A DNA stretch of 64,000 bases from Toxorhynchites rutilus septentrionalis. Taxonomy: Eukaryota > Arthropoda > Insecta > Diptera > Culicidae. Made by a program: the position numbers and the translations under genes. The notes under the pieces are model-generated. The model saw nothing but the letters and a program-made list of their open reading frames with translations. It had not been told where the DNA came from and did not search any database. This document shows positions 44,966-59,329 of the stretch, piece after piece (position 1 is the first letter of the stretch; each line of letters opens with the position of its first letter). The stretch is taken from assembly GCF_029784135.1 (NCBI RefSeq), contig NC_073746.1:228793882-228857881 (forward strand). The letters are read 5' to 3'.

Positions 44966-46178
44966 TGCCTATGAGCTATTCACTTATAGATTGCTAAGAA
45001 AGTAGTAGTCCTACGCAATGTTGGTTTTCAACTAGCAATAATCGCACCTCGGTAAAACCTCATTGGTTACGATATCGCCACTGCGCAAAGCTTACGCAAT
45101 GTTGGTGATTGACGAGAGAATCGACGAAAGCATCCAACTTTTTTCAGCATGTGAAAACAACTTCTTCAATCAATGTGTTCGTCTCGCATCATACGATACC
45201 ACTCAGTGAGTGAGCGAATCCAAACATGTGGTAGACAAGTTCATTCTGTCTCGTAAGTAGAAAGAACAGCAGGTCTGTCGACCAATGATTCGCTCTCCGT
45301 CGATCGGATTTGTGTGCGGATGAGACAGAGAAGGATCGCCAAGCGATAATTTTCCCGTGATTGTACTCATTTGAACAATTATCATACCGACAGCAAGCGT
45401 TTTAAGGGCCAATGCAGCAAATGTCTGTATATTGTGATGCATACCGTACAAATATTTATAAGCAGGGAACAAAGCGGCGATTTTTATTCGATCAGTTGTT
45501 TTTGAATGTCCTCTACTTATTCTTAAAATTTATCAGGTGTAATACATATTTTAGATTAATGTGGGTTAATTGTATATGCGATAAAAGATGTTATGATTTG
45601 TAAATGCTTGTGGTACAGTAGTTTGCTTCCGAAGAATAGCAGCAGAAAGGACATTGGAAAACCGCCAGCAAGTAACTTTAGACGACCAAAAAATTTCGAT
45701 TATCTGCAGTAAATTTATATACGTTGGCAATTCCAAATTTAAATGAACATCGATTTAATATTTAAACATACCTAATATGATAATTTGATGAAACATGGAT
45801 GTAGTTAGGATGAGCAGTGTCTGTTTAGTATGTTTTAATTCGGTTGTTGGGGTAGGAGTGTTGAGATTGTTGCAAAGAATACAAAATAAGTGATTAATCT
45901 TTGAATCCGCTTGGATAGTACTTTGATTTATTGGATTCTCAAAAGATGTCTATTTCGCATCTTCATATGTTACGATATTATCGCAGAATAGATTTAATTT
46001 AATTTAATTTTTTTCTTGAAAATTATTGTTTATATTGGTTTAAAAATAAATTCATGAGTAACGATGTGCATTAGAGTGCCAATGAGAATGGTCATCTCAA
46101 ATTTACGAATGGGACTTCCTGAAAAAAAATGGTTACCTCGAAAAAACACACCATACAACATTTTAGCACATTCAGACT
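44966..46178. other. Spacer
   Basis: Contains a small duplicate of acgcaatgttggt (45015 and 45089) and otherwise featureless AT-rich DNA. No gene seen. Confidence 0.5.
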
Positions 46179-46640
46179 TTACTTACTGTTGTCGTAAAGA
46201 CGCCAAAGTTTGAGTCTTCCGAAAACCATAGAATCACCGTTTATGCGTTCATGCGTTCTTCTACAGCCGACAACGGGATCAATGGAATCATTCGGTACCT
46301 CGTCCCAAGCCTCGGCCACCCAAAACATAGCATCCCTAATGTTGATTCGCTTAACCATCTCATGGAACTCTCCTTGGCTCCTGGATGCCAAGCTTTTGCT
46401 TGTATTTGGACTTGATCATTTCAATAATATTTTGGTTCATGAGCTGTAACAAGGCAATGTTTTTTTTCGAATTTCAAAACATTATTCCTCCCCCATGGGG
46501 CGCTCAATTTGTGGCTAAGATACTGCATTGTACAAATAAGTCAGTGCAAATCATAGTTATTTTACGTTTACCGAGAGATTTCCTTTTAATTTTCATATGA
46601 TTCGATTATCCGGAAAATTCGATCATCCGGAGTGAAAATA
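46179..46640 (-). pseudogene. pogo/Tigger-like transposase C-terminal relic and element end
   Basis: The minus strand reads MNQNIIEMIKSKYKQKL (about 46435-46385), a frameshift, then RINIRDAMFWVAEAWDEVPN (46345-46285), which is the region after the DDE domain of Tigger/Jerky-type transposases. On the upstream side, 46595-46640 has 'gattatccgga' and 'gatcatccgga' repeats typical of pogo-element sub-terminal DNA. Only the tail of the gene is left and the copy is inactive. Confidence 0.7.
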
Positions 46641-48514
46641 AAATCAACATCCCGTTTCATCTCTAGTCGAGAGTGAGCAGTCTGAGAAACTGATCATCCA
46701 TTGCAGACCATTGGACAAAACGATTTATTCAAAGATTTGGTGTTTTTGCGAAAGCCATCAAAGTCCAGCGCGGATACAACCAGGTTACAAAACTAGAGGG
46801 ACGAGATCTAACTTCATGAGGATGCATCGTATGCCTTTTCGAAATTTACAACAAATCAGTCTAGCCAGCAAGTAATCAACTACCCATCCCCTCTTGGATG
46901 ATGCCTACACACGCTATTAATGATTTTTCCACACGCTACCAATGATACATCATTGATTTTTGATACAAGTTATCTCAAAAGTTTATTTCAATAAGTGCGA
47001 TCGTTTGCCCCATAGGCTGCGAACTTGTGCCTCCACTATTGGACAAAAATCCGCTTTTGACAATTTGTATTATAATAAATATTAGACAAGAAAAATTCGA
47101 AGCATTTATAGATTGCGTTTCGAAGGTTATATATAGTTACTATTTAGTAAGCAAACTGAACCCTATTGGCTTTCCTTTTAAAAGTTATTAGACGACAACT
47201 GCGCACCTGCGAGCATTGCACATCGAAAAGTTATATTTTCATCGCATCGCATTTTTGCCTTGCGATTCAATTCTTTTCTGAGAGCGACACCACTCTATCA
47301 CAAAGCGATTCGATCCAAAGCTCCGAGGCTAAGCACCCAATCGGATCAGGAAACGAAAGTAAAGCGACGGCAGAAACTAACGAACGAATCATAAAATGAT
47401 ACAAGCAAGCATCGATGAACACGCGCACAAATACCAAACGATGACTCTCACGCTGCGTTCATTCAGTGTTTTCGTTGACACGTCAGTTTTCTTTTTCATG
47501 AGTGATTTAAAACATATTATTGTGTGCGTTGAATGAATCAAATAAGAGAATTGAACGAGCGCTCGTTGATACGATTGAAACCATCCTTGGTCCTACGTCC
47601 ATCTTGCGGTTATATCACCGATATAACCCATTCCTAGTTTTTTGCATAAGAAATCAAATTTTCGTTTCACTTTATATGGACGTTAAAATAAGATTGTGTA
47701 CGCGGGTAACGAGGTACATGTCAGGGTGGAACAGTAGTAGTGGATTGAAGTCAGGTTGAATGAAGAGAGAGATTTGTATTCATTCGTCACGTCAATGAGA
47801 ACAACCATTCGATAAAATTGAATTGACTAGAAACGAATTATAGTCATGTAGACGGTGGATTCCTAAGTAGTCCTATTCGAAGCGAAGCGACTGAGTGGAG
47901 AGTCGATTTTCATGTTTCGTCTTTAAAAATGTTGGAGAAACTCGGTATTTTCCGGAATTTTTTGTCAATTTTTTGAAAGAAACGCTCTGCAGCTTCAATG
48001 ATAGCTTTTATTTTTTTGGCGTCAATTTCAATATTAATAAATATCCGAGCAGAAAGATCCAGAAAAAATAACGATTACTGTATCAACAAAGCAAAACTTT
48101 ACGTTGAAGGAAGGAAGGTATTGAATTAAAGAGAATTTAAACTCTGAGAGTTCATTCGTCTCTTATAACGTTGATCTGGACTCTTCATACTATATAACTA
48201 CTGCTATGCACAGAATTTTACTTCATGGCTATAGAATTATTCAAACCGAAATATTATGTATAGAAAGAATGACCGAAGAGGCTCAAGAGAAAAGTAATAA
48301 AATAATAAAATATGCCCAAGAACATTTTACTTGTAAATATTACTCGAGAAAACACTAATCATTATATAGAAAATCATCTTCTTATCTTCACATATCCAAT
48401 AGTAAACATTTATTTTGAATAGAAGAATAGTAATTGTAAAAACATCCAGATGAAGTATTTTTTCTATTGAAGAAAACAATTGTTGAATCAGAACCAAATG
48501 ACGATGAATCTGAT
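46641..48514. other. Spacer without recognisable genes
   Basis: Mixed DNA with short frames (47166-47399, 47520-47759 plus) that carry no domain. No transposon termini identified. Confidence 0.5.
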
Positions 48515-48519
48515 AACAG

Positions 48520-48572
48520 TTATGAAGAAGAAGAAAAAGAAGAAGATGATGATGATGATGACGATGATAATT
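48520..48572. repeat. Purine-rich (GAA)n/(GAT)n tract
   Basis: A run of gaagaagaag followed by gatgatgatgatgacgatgat. It would encode an acidic E/D stretch in one plus frame, but no surrounding open frame of any length supports a gene. Confidence 0.85.
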
Positions 48573-48612
48573 TTTGAAATTTATTATCTAAAGAAAATTT
48601 TCTATATTTATA

Positions 48613-48670
48613 GCAGAATTTGTTTGATTTGAGAAGTTATGAACGACTTCTCAAATCAAACAAATTCTGC
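48613..48670. repeat. Perfect 25-bp hairpin with 8-nt loop
   Basis: 48613-48637 and 48646-48670 are exact reverse complements around the loop tatgaacg. The arm begins gcagaatttgtttgatttg. Stem length is close to that of a small-RNA precursor but shorter than a typical animal pre-miRNA, and its perfect pairing is unusual for one. It may equally be a recent inverted duplication. Confidence 0.9.
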
Positions 48671-50388
48671 GTGATTTTTTCAATAGGTAGGACGCCCAGT
48701 GGGATTGCTTTCAATTATCAAAAAATAATATCAAAAAGTATGTAAAAAATATTACGGGAGGAGAGTATCACATTTATAACATTTAGACTGATGAAGTGTA
48801 CTTGGGTGTTACAAGACAGTAAAAGCCTCACGTACTTGCCCGTAGCAAAAATCTGTCTGTAACCAATAGATGCTAGATTTGTTATTGTTACAATAGATGC
48901 TAGATTTATTATTCTCACGAAAATTCGCAACAGTTTGTTTTCCGTAAGATGACAGAAACTGAATACCGTTGGCCTCGAAGGGGTTCTTGTTGTTTCCTCC
49001 TTCGAACTTAGCCCTAATCCTGGAAGCTGTTAAAAACAAAACTGCTCTCACCAGTTGGGAACGCAGTGCGATAAACTTGACCACGATTGGCACTTATCTA
49101 CAACTCATATCTAAAAACAGCGATGCAAAATATAATGAGCGAGAAGGGAAAATAATTGATCGAGCTTTCTGCTTCTCCACTGCGGTAGCGGAACACCAAA
49201 ATGGTCCCCCCCTCCCGCACAGGACTGATCGAAGTGGACAGCAGGGAAACGAATACCGGAGGGACCCACCGCGCCACTCCAGATCCACGGCCGCGCGCTT
49301 GTGTTTGTGTAATTGATATAAATTAATTTATCTTACGAGAGATTAATTATACATGAAATGATAATATTTTGCTTCTGTCGCAACTGCGTTTTAACGCGCT
49401 CGCCAACCGCCAACTTATCCGCCCGAATCACAGAAGTGATTGCAACGTCTTAATCGTGAATCGTTTCAACTCGATCCGATTGTGATCGAATTTCTCGCAC
49501 GATGCACACTCGGCACATATATATATATATATATTGCGATTGTTGGAATGAGATGTCTGCTGCTGGTTTGGTAGTTTTCAGAGGTAATTCAAATTAACAA
49601 TTTTTGTTGTTATTAGTAAATGTGTGTTTTTCCCATTTCATTTCAATCTGCAATTGTACAAAAGTAGTGTAAGAGAACCAGAAATATTTTTATATTAACC
49701 AGAGAGGTTCTGTAACGATTTGAAGTAAAAGAAACGAAGCAGGTCTTGAAAATATGTGGTGTCGGTTTTACTCTGATTTAAAAATGGATTCAACTCATTC
49801 GATATCATTTCGAATGTGATGAATATCAATTTGTTGCTTTTGATATTCAAGGTATAAAAAAAATTCCAACAAAATATACATGATCGGTTCTTCAAATTCG
49901 ATAATTATTTTTTCCATACCTTCATTGCCTCTCTAGTCCCAAAAGGTCGATTTTCGGCCAAAAAATTTTTTTAGAGATGACAGATCTCGACATGTTCTGG
50001 GGCTCGATCCCGGAATATAGGAGCAATGGTGTTTAGACGAAGAGCATTCAGAAACAACTGTCAGTGATTTTTTTGAAGAGGCAACACTGGTTACGGTTGA
50101 AATTACCTCGGGAGCGTGTAGAACTAAGCTCTGGCAACCCTATCCCAACCAATGCAAATTGAGCGTAGGCAGCATAAAACAGGGCTCGCGGTTAGGGGGC
50201 TCACGTATTGTTTAATGTTTGGAGTTAATATTTGATTAAGTTGGATAATTTCCTGTGGCAAGCGACGTTTGGATACCAATCCGGAAGTTTTCTTGGCGAT
50301 TTTCAATCGCGCACTTCATTTGTAATTTTAGGTTATGATTTCTATGCTCACGATTTTCTATGCTGGCTACAAAAAGGCGGCCATCTTA
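48671..50388. other. Spacer
   Basis: AT-rich DNA with a short (AT) run at 49517-49535 and a GC-richer patch at 49190-49300. Frames at 48809-49316 overlap on both strands without any domain. No gene seen. Confidence 0.5.
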
Positions 50389-51006
50389 AGCCAGCGCTAC
50401 ACGATGCTACGAACACCCTCGAATGCTGGACGCTCGATGATTTGACGCATCGTGTAGTCGACTGACGAGCTACGAACCTCCAATGTCGAGTGTCGAATAT
50501 TCGCGTTTGAAGGTAATCCGTTCGTTGTGGATTACCTTCCAACGCGAGTGACACGAGTCAAAGGATTTTTGTCATTCGTTGATTCGACACTCGATGACAT
50601 TCGATACACTGCTACACGATTCGTCCGAATCTATCTTTGACAGATTGGTTTGTTTACAAGTTTTATATGAAGGAACTGTGAAGTTGATTCTCAAAGTTCA
50701 AAATATTCGGCGAAATATTGCATTCTAATATTGTTGATTTGAAGCATTTTTAATTTACAGCCCGATATCAGTACAATTGCTACGGCAGCAATTTGAATAC
50801 TCGCATCCTCATTCAGTTTCCTAACGTTTTTTTATGGTAAATAAAAACAATAAACATTCGATCCAAATACTCGCCGATTGTTTGGGCCGATTGCTTTGAA
50901 TCGAACATTTACTTCACCGTGTAGCAGCACATTCGTCACAACATTTGACGATTCATCGAGTCAAATGTTTGAGTCCAACATTCGAGTGAAACGTGTAGCG
51001 CCCGCA
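50389..51006. mobile_element. 618-bp foldback element with nested inverted repeats
   Basis: Imperfect terminal inverted repeats share gcgctacacg and ctcgaatg(c/t)tggac, and are flanked by TTA (50386-50388 and 51007-51009). Nested inside are an 18-bp inverted pair (50502-50519 with 50529-50546, one mismatch, loop of 9) and a pair built on tgtcgagtgtcgaat / attcgacactcgatgaca (about 50484-50499 and 50582-50599). The element could fold into several hairpins. No ORF. Confidence 0.75.
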
Positions 51007-51050
51007 TTAGCAATCCCTTGGTGTAGAACGTGTTTTTTTTTATATCCAGA

Positions 51051-52045
51051 ACAACTGTCAGTATTGTCCCTACACTCGTTCACAGTGGATGAGTATATTT
51101 CCAATTTTTTACAAAGTATTCAAGCTTCAAAAATGGTCGAGAGTCGGGTGAACTGATTCCTCGCGGAAGAAGGCACAGAACCTCCTGTGCTGAAAACAAT
51201 ATCAACACGATATGGATTATTGTGCAAGAAGATAGGTCTATTAGTGTAGAGCGAATAGCCGAGATCGTGAATATATATAGCGAACGAATTAAAGCTGAGA
51301 CATGTTTGCGCAAAATGGGCACAGCATTTCCTCACTACCGAACAGATGGAGAAACGTATCAACGCGTGCAAATTATGGAAAAAAAAATGCTGAAAGCTGA
51401 TCCAAATTTTTTAGATAGAGTCATCACTGTTGACGAAACCTGGGCTTATCAATGGGATCCAAAACGAAAAGTGAAACCTTCGTATGGAAACACGTTGATT
51501 CTCCGCGTACTCAGAAAGTTCGTCAATCAAAATCGGCCTCAAAGGTAATGCTATTCATTTTTTTATTGCCGTGGCGTGATATATCAACACGAGGTCCCTC
51601 AGAAGGTCACTGTTAACTCGCAATATTATTTGAACGTGTTGAAAACCCTCCGATCACACATTTCGAAGAAGCGACCCGAGATTTCGAACAACTGGATACT
51701 GCACCACGATTACGCGACGTTGCATACCGCTCGAATCGTAACTGAATACCTGAAGAAAAACGATATTCAAGTTGTACCACACCCTCCTTATTCTCCAGAT
51801 TTGGCTCCCTGTGGTTTTTCGTTGTTTCCTGAGCTGAAAAAACAACTTAGAGGTCGTCGATTCACCAGGAATATATAAGTAGTAAAAGCATCAGAGGCGA
51901 TTTTCAAGAAGCTCTTTTATCAGACCTTCCAAAAGTGCAAAATTCGCTGGGAATGGTGTATTTTATAGGAAGTGAAGTACTTTGAAAGCCTGCAATTGAA
52001 TTTTTTGAATAAATGAATTTTTCGATTTTTGTCGATTTTACTGAC
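51051..52045 (+). mobile_element. mariner element relic
   Basis: Left aactgtcagtat (51051-51062) and right inverted copy (actgacagtt, 52032-52042) are probable termini of a shortened mariner of about 1 kb. The interior carries two transposase frames described separately. At about 1.0 kb it is shorter than the usual 1.3 kb, in line with loss of 5' coding sequence. TA target duplications were not confirmed. Confidence 0.6.
51150..51960 (+). pseudogene. mariner transposase, frameshifted, catalytic residue lost
   Basis: The frame at 51222-51548 holds SISVERIAEIVNIYSERI (HTH), DPNFLDRVITVDETW with the first catalytic aspartate, then drifts out of frame. The frame at 51576-51878 resumes with VPQKVTVNSQYYLNVLKTL, NWILHHDYATLHTA (second aspartate kept) and HPPYSPDLAPCGFSLFPELK. 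The third catalytic aspartate, expected after the last cysteine (CDFFLFP), is glycine. The N-terminal half is shortened and a frameshift lies between 51540 and 51575. Residual homology reaches about 51960. The enzyme would be inactive. Confidence 0.85.
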
Positions 52046-52625
52046 AGTTCGTAGTTTGTGATCAATATCTGAGTGGGAAAGAGAGATTCTGGCAGTGCAG
52101 TTCAATCGTGAAGTGAAACTACTGCAGTAGTGAAAATAACTAAATAACTAAAAAGTTATACAAAAATTTTCGATGCATTCTAAAATAATATCCAAAGTGA
52201 AAAACTAGCGGATTGAATAATATAATTCCTTGGCTCTACATTGAACATACGGTCGTGTCCTAGATACAATCCACTACATTTTTTCAATAAAATTGCGTCT
52301 GTTTGAAAAAAAAATTACTTTTTGGATGTTTTTATGACGATTTGGTTTTTTTTTTAAATAGTAAAATTTAAAAAAAAATATCATTTTGGTTTATGCGATA
52401 AAGAGATGTATAAAGATTCATTCACGTTGAATTTGAAATAAATCGTTTCAGTTGAACTACAGACAACGTGTAACCCAGTTTGTTTCCCTTATAGGATGGA
52501 CCTATGGAATGTGAAAAGGAGATCTCAGAGGAAACTGAGGAGTGTTCAGGATAATAACTAACATAAAAATAGTATAGCAGGCTACAATACGGTGAAATTC
52601 ATATTCAATACACTTTATTGATTTT

Positions 52626-52849
52626 GCGACATGACAACGCTTTGTGGACACTGTTTTTTGCACAGGAAGTGTTGTCACAAAAGTATTGAACTGGAAACAA
52701 GTGAATAGAATTATAAAATATTCTCCAAAAATGATTCTTGTAGGAAATTTTCTTAATTTTTTTCTGACATATTTTTAAAATCGTGTGATTTATACTTGAA
52801 AACTAGAAAAAAAACTTTTTTTGTGAGTCAAAACGTTGTCATGTCACGC
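52626..52849. repeat. Inverted repeat pair, possible short MITE
   Basis: gcgacatgacaacg (52626-52639) and its near-perfect inverted copy cgttgtcatgtcacgc (52834-52849) bound 224 bp of AT-rich sequence. No target duplication is clear. It may be a small TIR element or chance. Confidence 0.4.
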
Positions 52850-55800
52850 TGGAATAGCTCATATACAGATTCAAGGGCACATTAACCATCATTGTTGCCG
52901 CCAGCGAATGAAGAGCACATTTTTTCAAAGTTTTTTCGTTGGTAATTTTGAAACCGAATTTGTACAGCATTGCACGTTTAACTGTGGTACTTCAGCACTT
53001 CAGCTCATTGTAGAATTGCAAAAACTACTTCACGAACACAACACTGGTTATTCCGACCGACATTGGAAGATTACAAAGTCATTATCAGTACGAATAGATG
53101 TCCGAGAAGAAGTCAGCTTCAATATAATGTTCCAAAGTTGATGGGTTAATTAATCAACTTTGTTCGCATTAAGTTGATGTTTACGATTTCCAATAGGAAG
53201 GAGGAAATAGCACTTGAAAGATGCAATGAATTCGAAGGAGATTCGATCGTTTGTCAATTCTTTCGTCCACATACGTTGGAGGTCGAAGAAGGTACATGAA
53301 TGAATATAATTGAGATATAATGACATACGTTTTAAATTACGATCATCCAGACTTATTCATTACATTTATTTAAACGAAGAATGTAATCAATATCAAAGCA
53401 TTAAATTGACCTGACATATAATTCAAGTCAAGTGAAAACAAAGTAAATAGAAGATCCTAAATTCGAAATCGAATTCGAAAATTCAATTGAACTTTGAATT
53501 CATTTAAACGATAAACGATAAACAATAAAAAAAAAACAAAAATTGTTTTTGATCGTACATGTGAGGAAACGTGAATATTCGAAATTATTCAAATCAAAAA
53601 ATCAATTTTGAGCATTTCAAAGACCGCCGGGTCAGCTAGCAATTTATATCTATGTCGGATAGTCAAATGATCCAGATTGCGTCATTTTCATTAAGATAGG
53701 GCTGTTGGAGGAAAACGATTTTGTTGAAATTGTTACGCTTAAACGGTGCAAATGAAGATGTAGATCAGCTAAACTGAGCCGGCGGCAAATTCTCGCACTT
53801 TGGTTTAGTTTCTTCATCGCTAGGGTGTGTCAGATCACTTTGATACAACTTGAGCTATTTTGGTGGTTTTAGTCTTTTGGACCTTGCAGCAAGGGTCTAC
53901 TACCTCTGTCTACAGCGTGAGCTGGTCGGGATTGTTAGACATACTAAAAAAGCATTAGCTCGACGTTCAACAAAAGACGCATTTTTCTCTTGGAGAACAT
54001 TTTGGGTTTATACTGAAGTTTTTGGTAACGGAACTTGAAAAACTTGATGAATTGCACCTCGGATTTCATCAGCAGATGGTAGTACAATGTAAAAACAGCG
54101 GGTGAAATCACTTCAGGAAATTATGTCATTACATGAGCAATGGCCAAATAGCAATTTGAATTTTAATTTACTTCGATGCATAAATGACCTACATCCAAGA
54201 ATATACATTTGCACTAATTCTAGAATAAACTGAGAAAATCAGTTTCGAAATACACCATTCAGAGTGTGGATTAGTCCACAAATACCCCATGACAGAAATA
54301 AAAACCCCTCGGATCGATCAAATCAGTAACCAGCTCCGGCGATCAACCAGATATAGTATTAAAATTCTTCAAAATTTCATGCCTATAAAGCTCCGGAATA
54401 GGTTTTGACCGCACCTGACAAATGACGCAAAAGTCGATAAATTTCCCGCATTTTCGGATCAGGAGGCCCTGAAGATTCGATTTGATCACTATCTCATCAA
54501 CAACGTTTATCCTCCACTAATTCGAAATTAGCTATCGTTCGAAATCGATTTACTCGTCGAAATTCACATCTTTGAATGGTTGAAATTCCACAGCTCTCCG
54601 TTGACCATCGGTGTGCTGGTCTTTCGTTATTTTTTTTTCTACCACCCATCAAGCTGAAAACGCTGGCCTTTTTAATCCGTCGTCATCCAAATGTTCGAGT
54701 GACATTTATTTAACCGTTGTCTTGGGCTGAACTCACACCCCGGTGAACTGCTTTCCACCGAACACCATGTGGCTGCGAAAAGATGACTCTCTTAAATCGC
54801 ACGGCGCAAACGGCGGGTGGAACAAAACCCGATACCCGTCAGTATCTTTGCCATTGTTATTTAAATTGGCTCCGCCGGTCCCGTGCCGAATCTCACACCT
54901 TTCCGCGTCCATTCGAAAGCTCCTGTTGATCGATCAATTGACCGGGCAGTATAGTGTCAGTATAGTGCTGCGGTACGCACAAATTTCCAACCGGAGAAAC
55001 AACGCGGCTAATTTACGAGTGACTGGAACCACCTCGGAACGACTTTCGATACGATTCCTCAACCGCGCCGCCATTGTTAGCGAGGTGACATGAGAGGCAT
55101 TGGTCGAAGGCATCATTGACACTCTTCCGCCCTCACCATGCGTCTGACATGGCACGAGATTTGCCACACACGATGGGTTCGCGCCTTTAGGTCAACACGA
55201 TAGCGGGCCTTGGGACTACTAAACCACGATGGAGCTAATCGGGGAGCCGTTATTGGATGGTCAGGTTATGGCAGTGTGAATTGAGAAAACCCACCAAAGG
55301 TGGCATCGATAAAATTTCGATTATTGATTTTTGAACGAATCAATCTTTTATAGGACTAGTCAGTGAGCATAGAAATTGTAAAGTGAAACGTGAATCTAAC
55401 TGACTTCAGACGAATAGTTCATGAACCATCTGATGATTTAATATCTAAACACAAACAATACAGTGCATCAACAACGAATCAAAATAAATGCTATGACCCT
55501 CAACCAACCGGCCTTTGTGCATGAGGCTGTAAATTATTCCTTGTTTTGTATGATAATACCGACCAACTTAGACTTTATCCCGCTCGGAAGGTGTTATTAT
55601 GTCTCCGTGCTGTCCTATGGAACTCTTTTCTTTGCCCGTTCCTTTCCTTTTGGGTCACAATTCTCGCTTTCGTTAATGGTCTTTGGGAGTCTAAACCAGA
55701 CCGCTTCAGCGTTGTTCGGACCACACACAAGCATTAAGTATCGACGGCAGATCACAGCGGGCTATTTGCTCTACGCGTTCCAATCCTAATGCGGCACAAA

Positions 55801-56440
55801 AGGAAGGACAGGAGAAACCAGTGATAAGTGTGACAGGTCGATGTGATATACGTACTTAGCGGACTTCGCTTTTTGGATGACCGATATAATGCAAGTTATA
55901 ACGGAAATAATCACGGTATCTGTTCCTAGTGATTTGATTGGAAGCAATCCTGTAACAAGCGAAGTCATGCGGGGTAGATGAGTACTGCTAATCTAAATTA
56001 CATGCAAGAATCTGCGAGTTTTATTTAACTATATGTTATTACGGAGCGTTTAGAGTTTGTTTGAAGATGTATTTCAAAAATGTTGTAGCTGAAATTATTA
56101 AATTTTTGTATTATCCTAGTTTTGTATTAGTTGTATCCGTAAGTGCCCTCTAAATATCGGCGCCTCGCTGACGGAAATTTTATCTCGGTAAACTATACGG
56201 CCGGTTTAGGTAAATCTGACTGGAATGCATAGAAATGTACCCTCGAACATAGCGGTTTTTCGCTGTGGTTTTTAAAAATCAAAAAAAAAATCCGAAAAGG
56301 GCGATAAACGTATGCATTTAACGACATGGACTAATTTCGGATATCGATGAAAAAAACTACAGAAGATATTTCAATGGATCAACTTTTCCTCAAGTATTAC
56401 AATTATTAAGCCTTCTGAAAAAAAAATTCGACTCCCTGCC
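52850..56440. other. Mostly unique DNA, no gene; GC-richer patch 54720-55260
   Basis: 53622-53640 is a reversed fragment of the left end of the repeat at 16618. 54720-55260 is GC-richer with balanced composition and overlapping frames on both strands, without a domain. 55460-55800 holds a 108-codon frame, also featureless. I regard these as host non-coding DNA. Confidence 0.45.
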
Positions 56441-56952
56441 GGGCGTTGGCCTTACGGTAGTTAATCGTAACCTTAGCCATGATCGACGAAAAAATAAATG
56501 GCAGCATGTTCTTCAGATCTTTCGTTTCCTTGGCGGTCATTTGCTTCTATGGTTGACCACAAAATATTTTTTGGGTAGATCCTCCGCCTGTGGTTCGCTC
56601 AGACACGGTCGGCCTAGACTGACGCTTCCGCATTAAAATGTCCATTTTAGCCATGCACTTGTTCACAGTTTGGCCGGTTGCTCCGACCTTCCGGCCCAAG
56701 GCGGGGGAAGATGAGACTACCTTGCCTTAGGATTTATGCTTCTGCTGCACTGTAAGGTGACGCAGACGAACGATCAAAGCCTGGATTCCTCTCGACACTC
56801 TCGTCATTCTTCTGAGGAAAGAGGATGATGTAAATGCCGGATCGGCTATATTCGGCGGATCTGAAGTACATCGGGATGTCCTGCTTCTTCGTAAGAAACT
56901 TCTTGGGGAGAATCTGAGAGTACGAACAAAGAATAGGACTTAGTTGTTTCAA
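56440..56952 (-). pseudogene. Tc1/mariner-superfamily transposase relic (N-terminal HTH region)
   Basis: The minus strand reads GIQALIVRLRHLTVQQK (about 56785-56735), GRKVGATGQTVNKCMAKMDI (56700-56640) and RKRQSRPTVSEPQAED in partly continuous frame, a helix-turn-helix and linker layout like that of ITm-type transposases. Upstream pieces (KKFLTKKQDIPMYF, ILFPQKND) may belong to the same element. Frameshifts and stops abound and no DDE residues are visible. The superfamily is likely, but the family is not determined. Confidence 0.45.
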
Positions 56953-58183
<1,231 letters not shown>

Positions 58184-58689
58184 GCTGAAATTGCTGTGGA
58201 CAAATATTACAATGCATTTTTATCGGTTTATGTATAATGTCGTTAATATTTGCATTATCAAAATAAACCCATATGTATTGTTATCATAACTTGCTGTGCT
58301 ATTCATAACAACATTTATGGTCATATTCCACCAATGATAACAAATGTGTAATTTACGAATGAAGCTTCGCCATAGAAACTGGACATTGAATAAAAAATTA
58401 AAATGTGCATCAGTTGAAATATTTTAAAGCATTGTCATCGAAATAAATTGAATGATACAATAATTATCCGACTAGGTAATGTATGTACGCTTAAAAAACA
58501 ACATAAAAATATGATGAACTTTTTTTTTCAGTTTCGAATACACCCCGTAAAAAGTCATTTTAATTTTTTGAAATACCCTCTATTGGTATTGTATCTAGAA
58601 TTTACAAGGTAATGAAACGTTAACATCAATTAGTTTCTATTAATCACCTTTTTAGTTGCTGGGGAAATTAACACCAAACGTTATTTTTT

Positions 58690-59120
58690 TAATGTTATAT
58701 GTATTCCTTACCAAACCGATATAGTGGTTCTCAGATTTTCGTGCAAATTGCTAGTTTTGTTTCTTATCGCAAAATATTCCATTCCATTTTAGGGTGGTTC
58801 GAAAAATCAAGTTTTTCTCTTTTTTTCCAAAAATAAGTTTTTTTTAAAAATTCATATCTTTTGAACTACTAAACCAATTCAGATGATCGACATATCAAAT
58901 TGGCCAGTTACCTAGTCTTTTTTGAAAAAATACTACACTTGCAAAAAAATAATTTTGTTTTCTTAATTATTGATCGTATTAGATCTTTATAGTTTTCATC
59001 GTCCAAGGGCGATATATTTTTTATATTTTTTCTCGAAAGCTGATAATTTTTTAGATAACATATCCAAAAATGTGTTCTTCGTTTTTAAATTATGGTTTTT
59101 CAAAATTTAACCCCTTGCCT
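58690..59120 (+). repeat. Unclassified dispersed repeat, plus-strand copy
   Basis: Same landmark order as 13630-14280: 'ttccttaccaaaccgatatagtggttctcagattttcgtg', 'cgcaaaatatt', 'tagggtggttcgaaaaat', 'cttttgaactact', 'attcagatgatcgacatatcaaa', 'catcgtccaagggcg' and 'gaaagctgataat'. This copy lacks the SINE and confirms the original order. Confidence 0.7.
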
Positions 59121-59329
59121 ACGATTTAATTTCAAACAACAAGGCCCAAACACGAGCACAGTGAGTCGTTTCGATGCTCTGCTGAGTGTGTGTATCTTAC
59201 TTACGATCGTAGCAGTCCCGCATCATCACACGCCTGAAGCATGTATCCATTTCAAATCGATAGACGAGTGAGGTTCGATGTTGTACGTTCTGGCACAGTC
59301 TAATCACCACGAGTGTGGTTCAAAGTTAT

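Noticed and set aside
48520..48572. Acidic coding tract (poly E/D)
   Set aside because: Trinucleotide repeat without a surrounding open frame.
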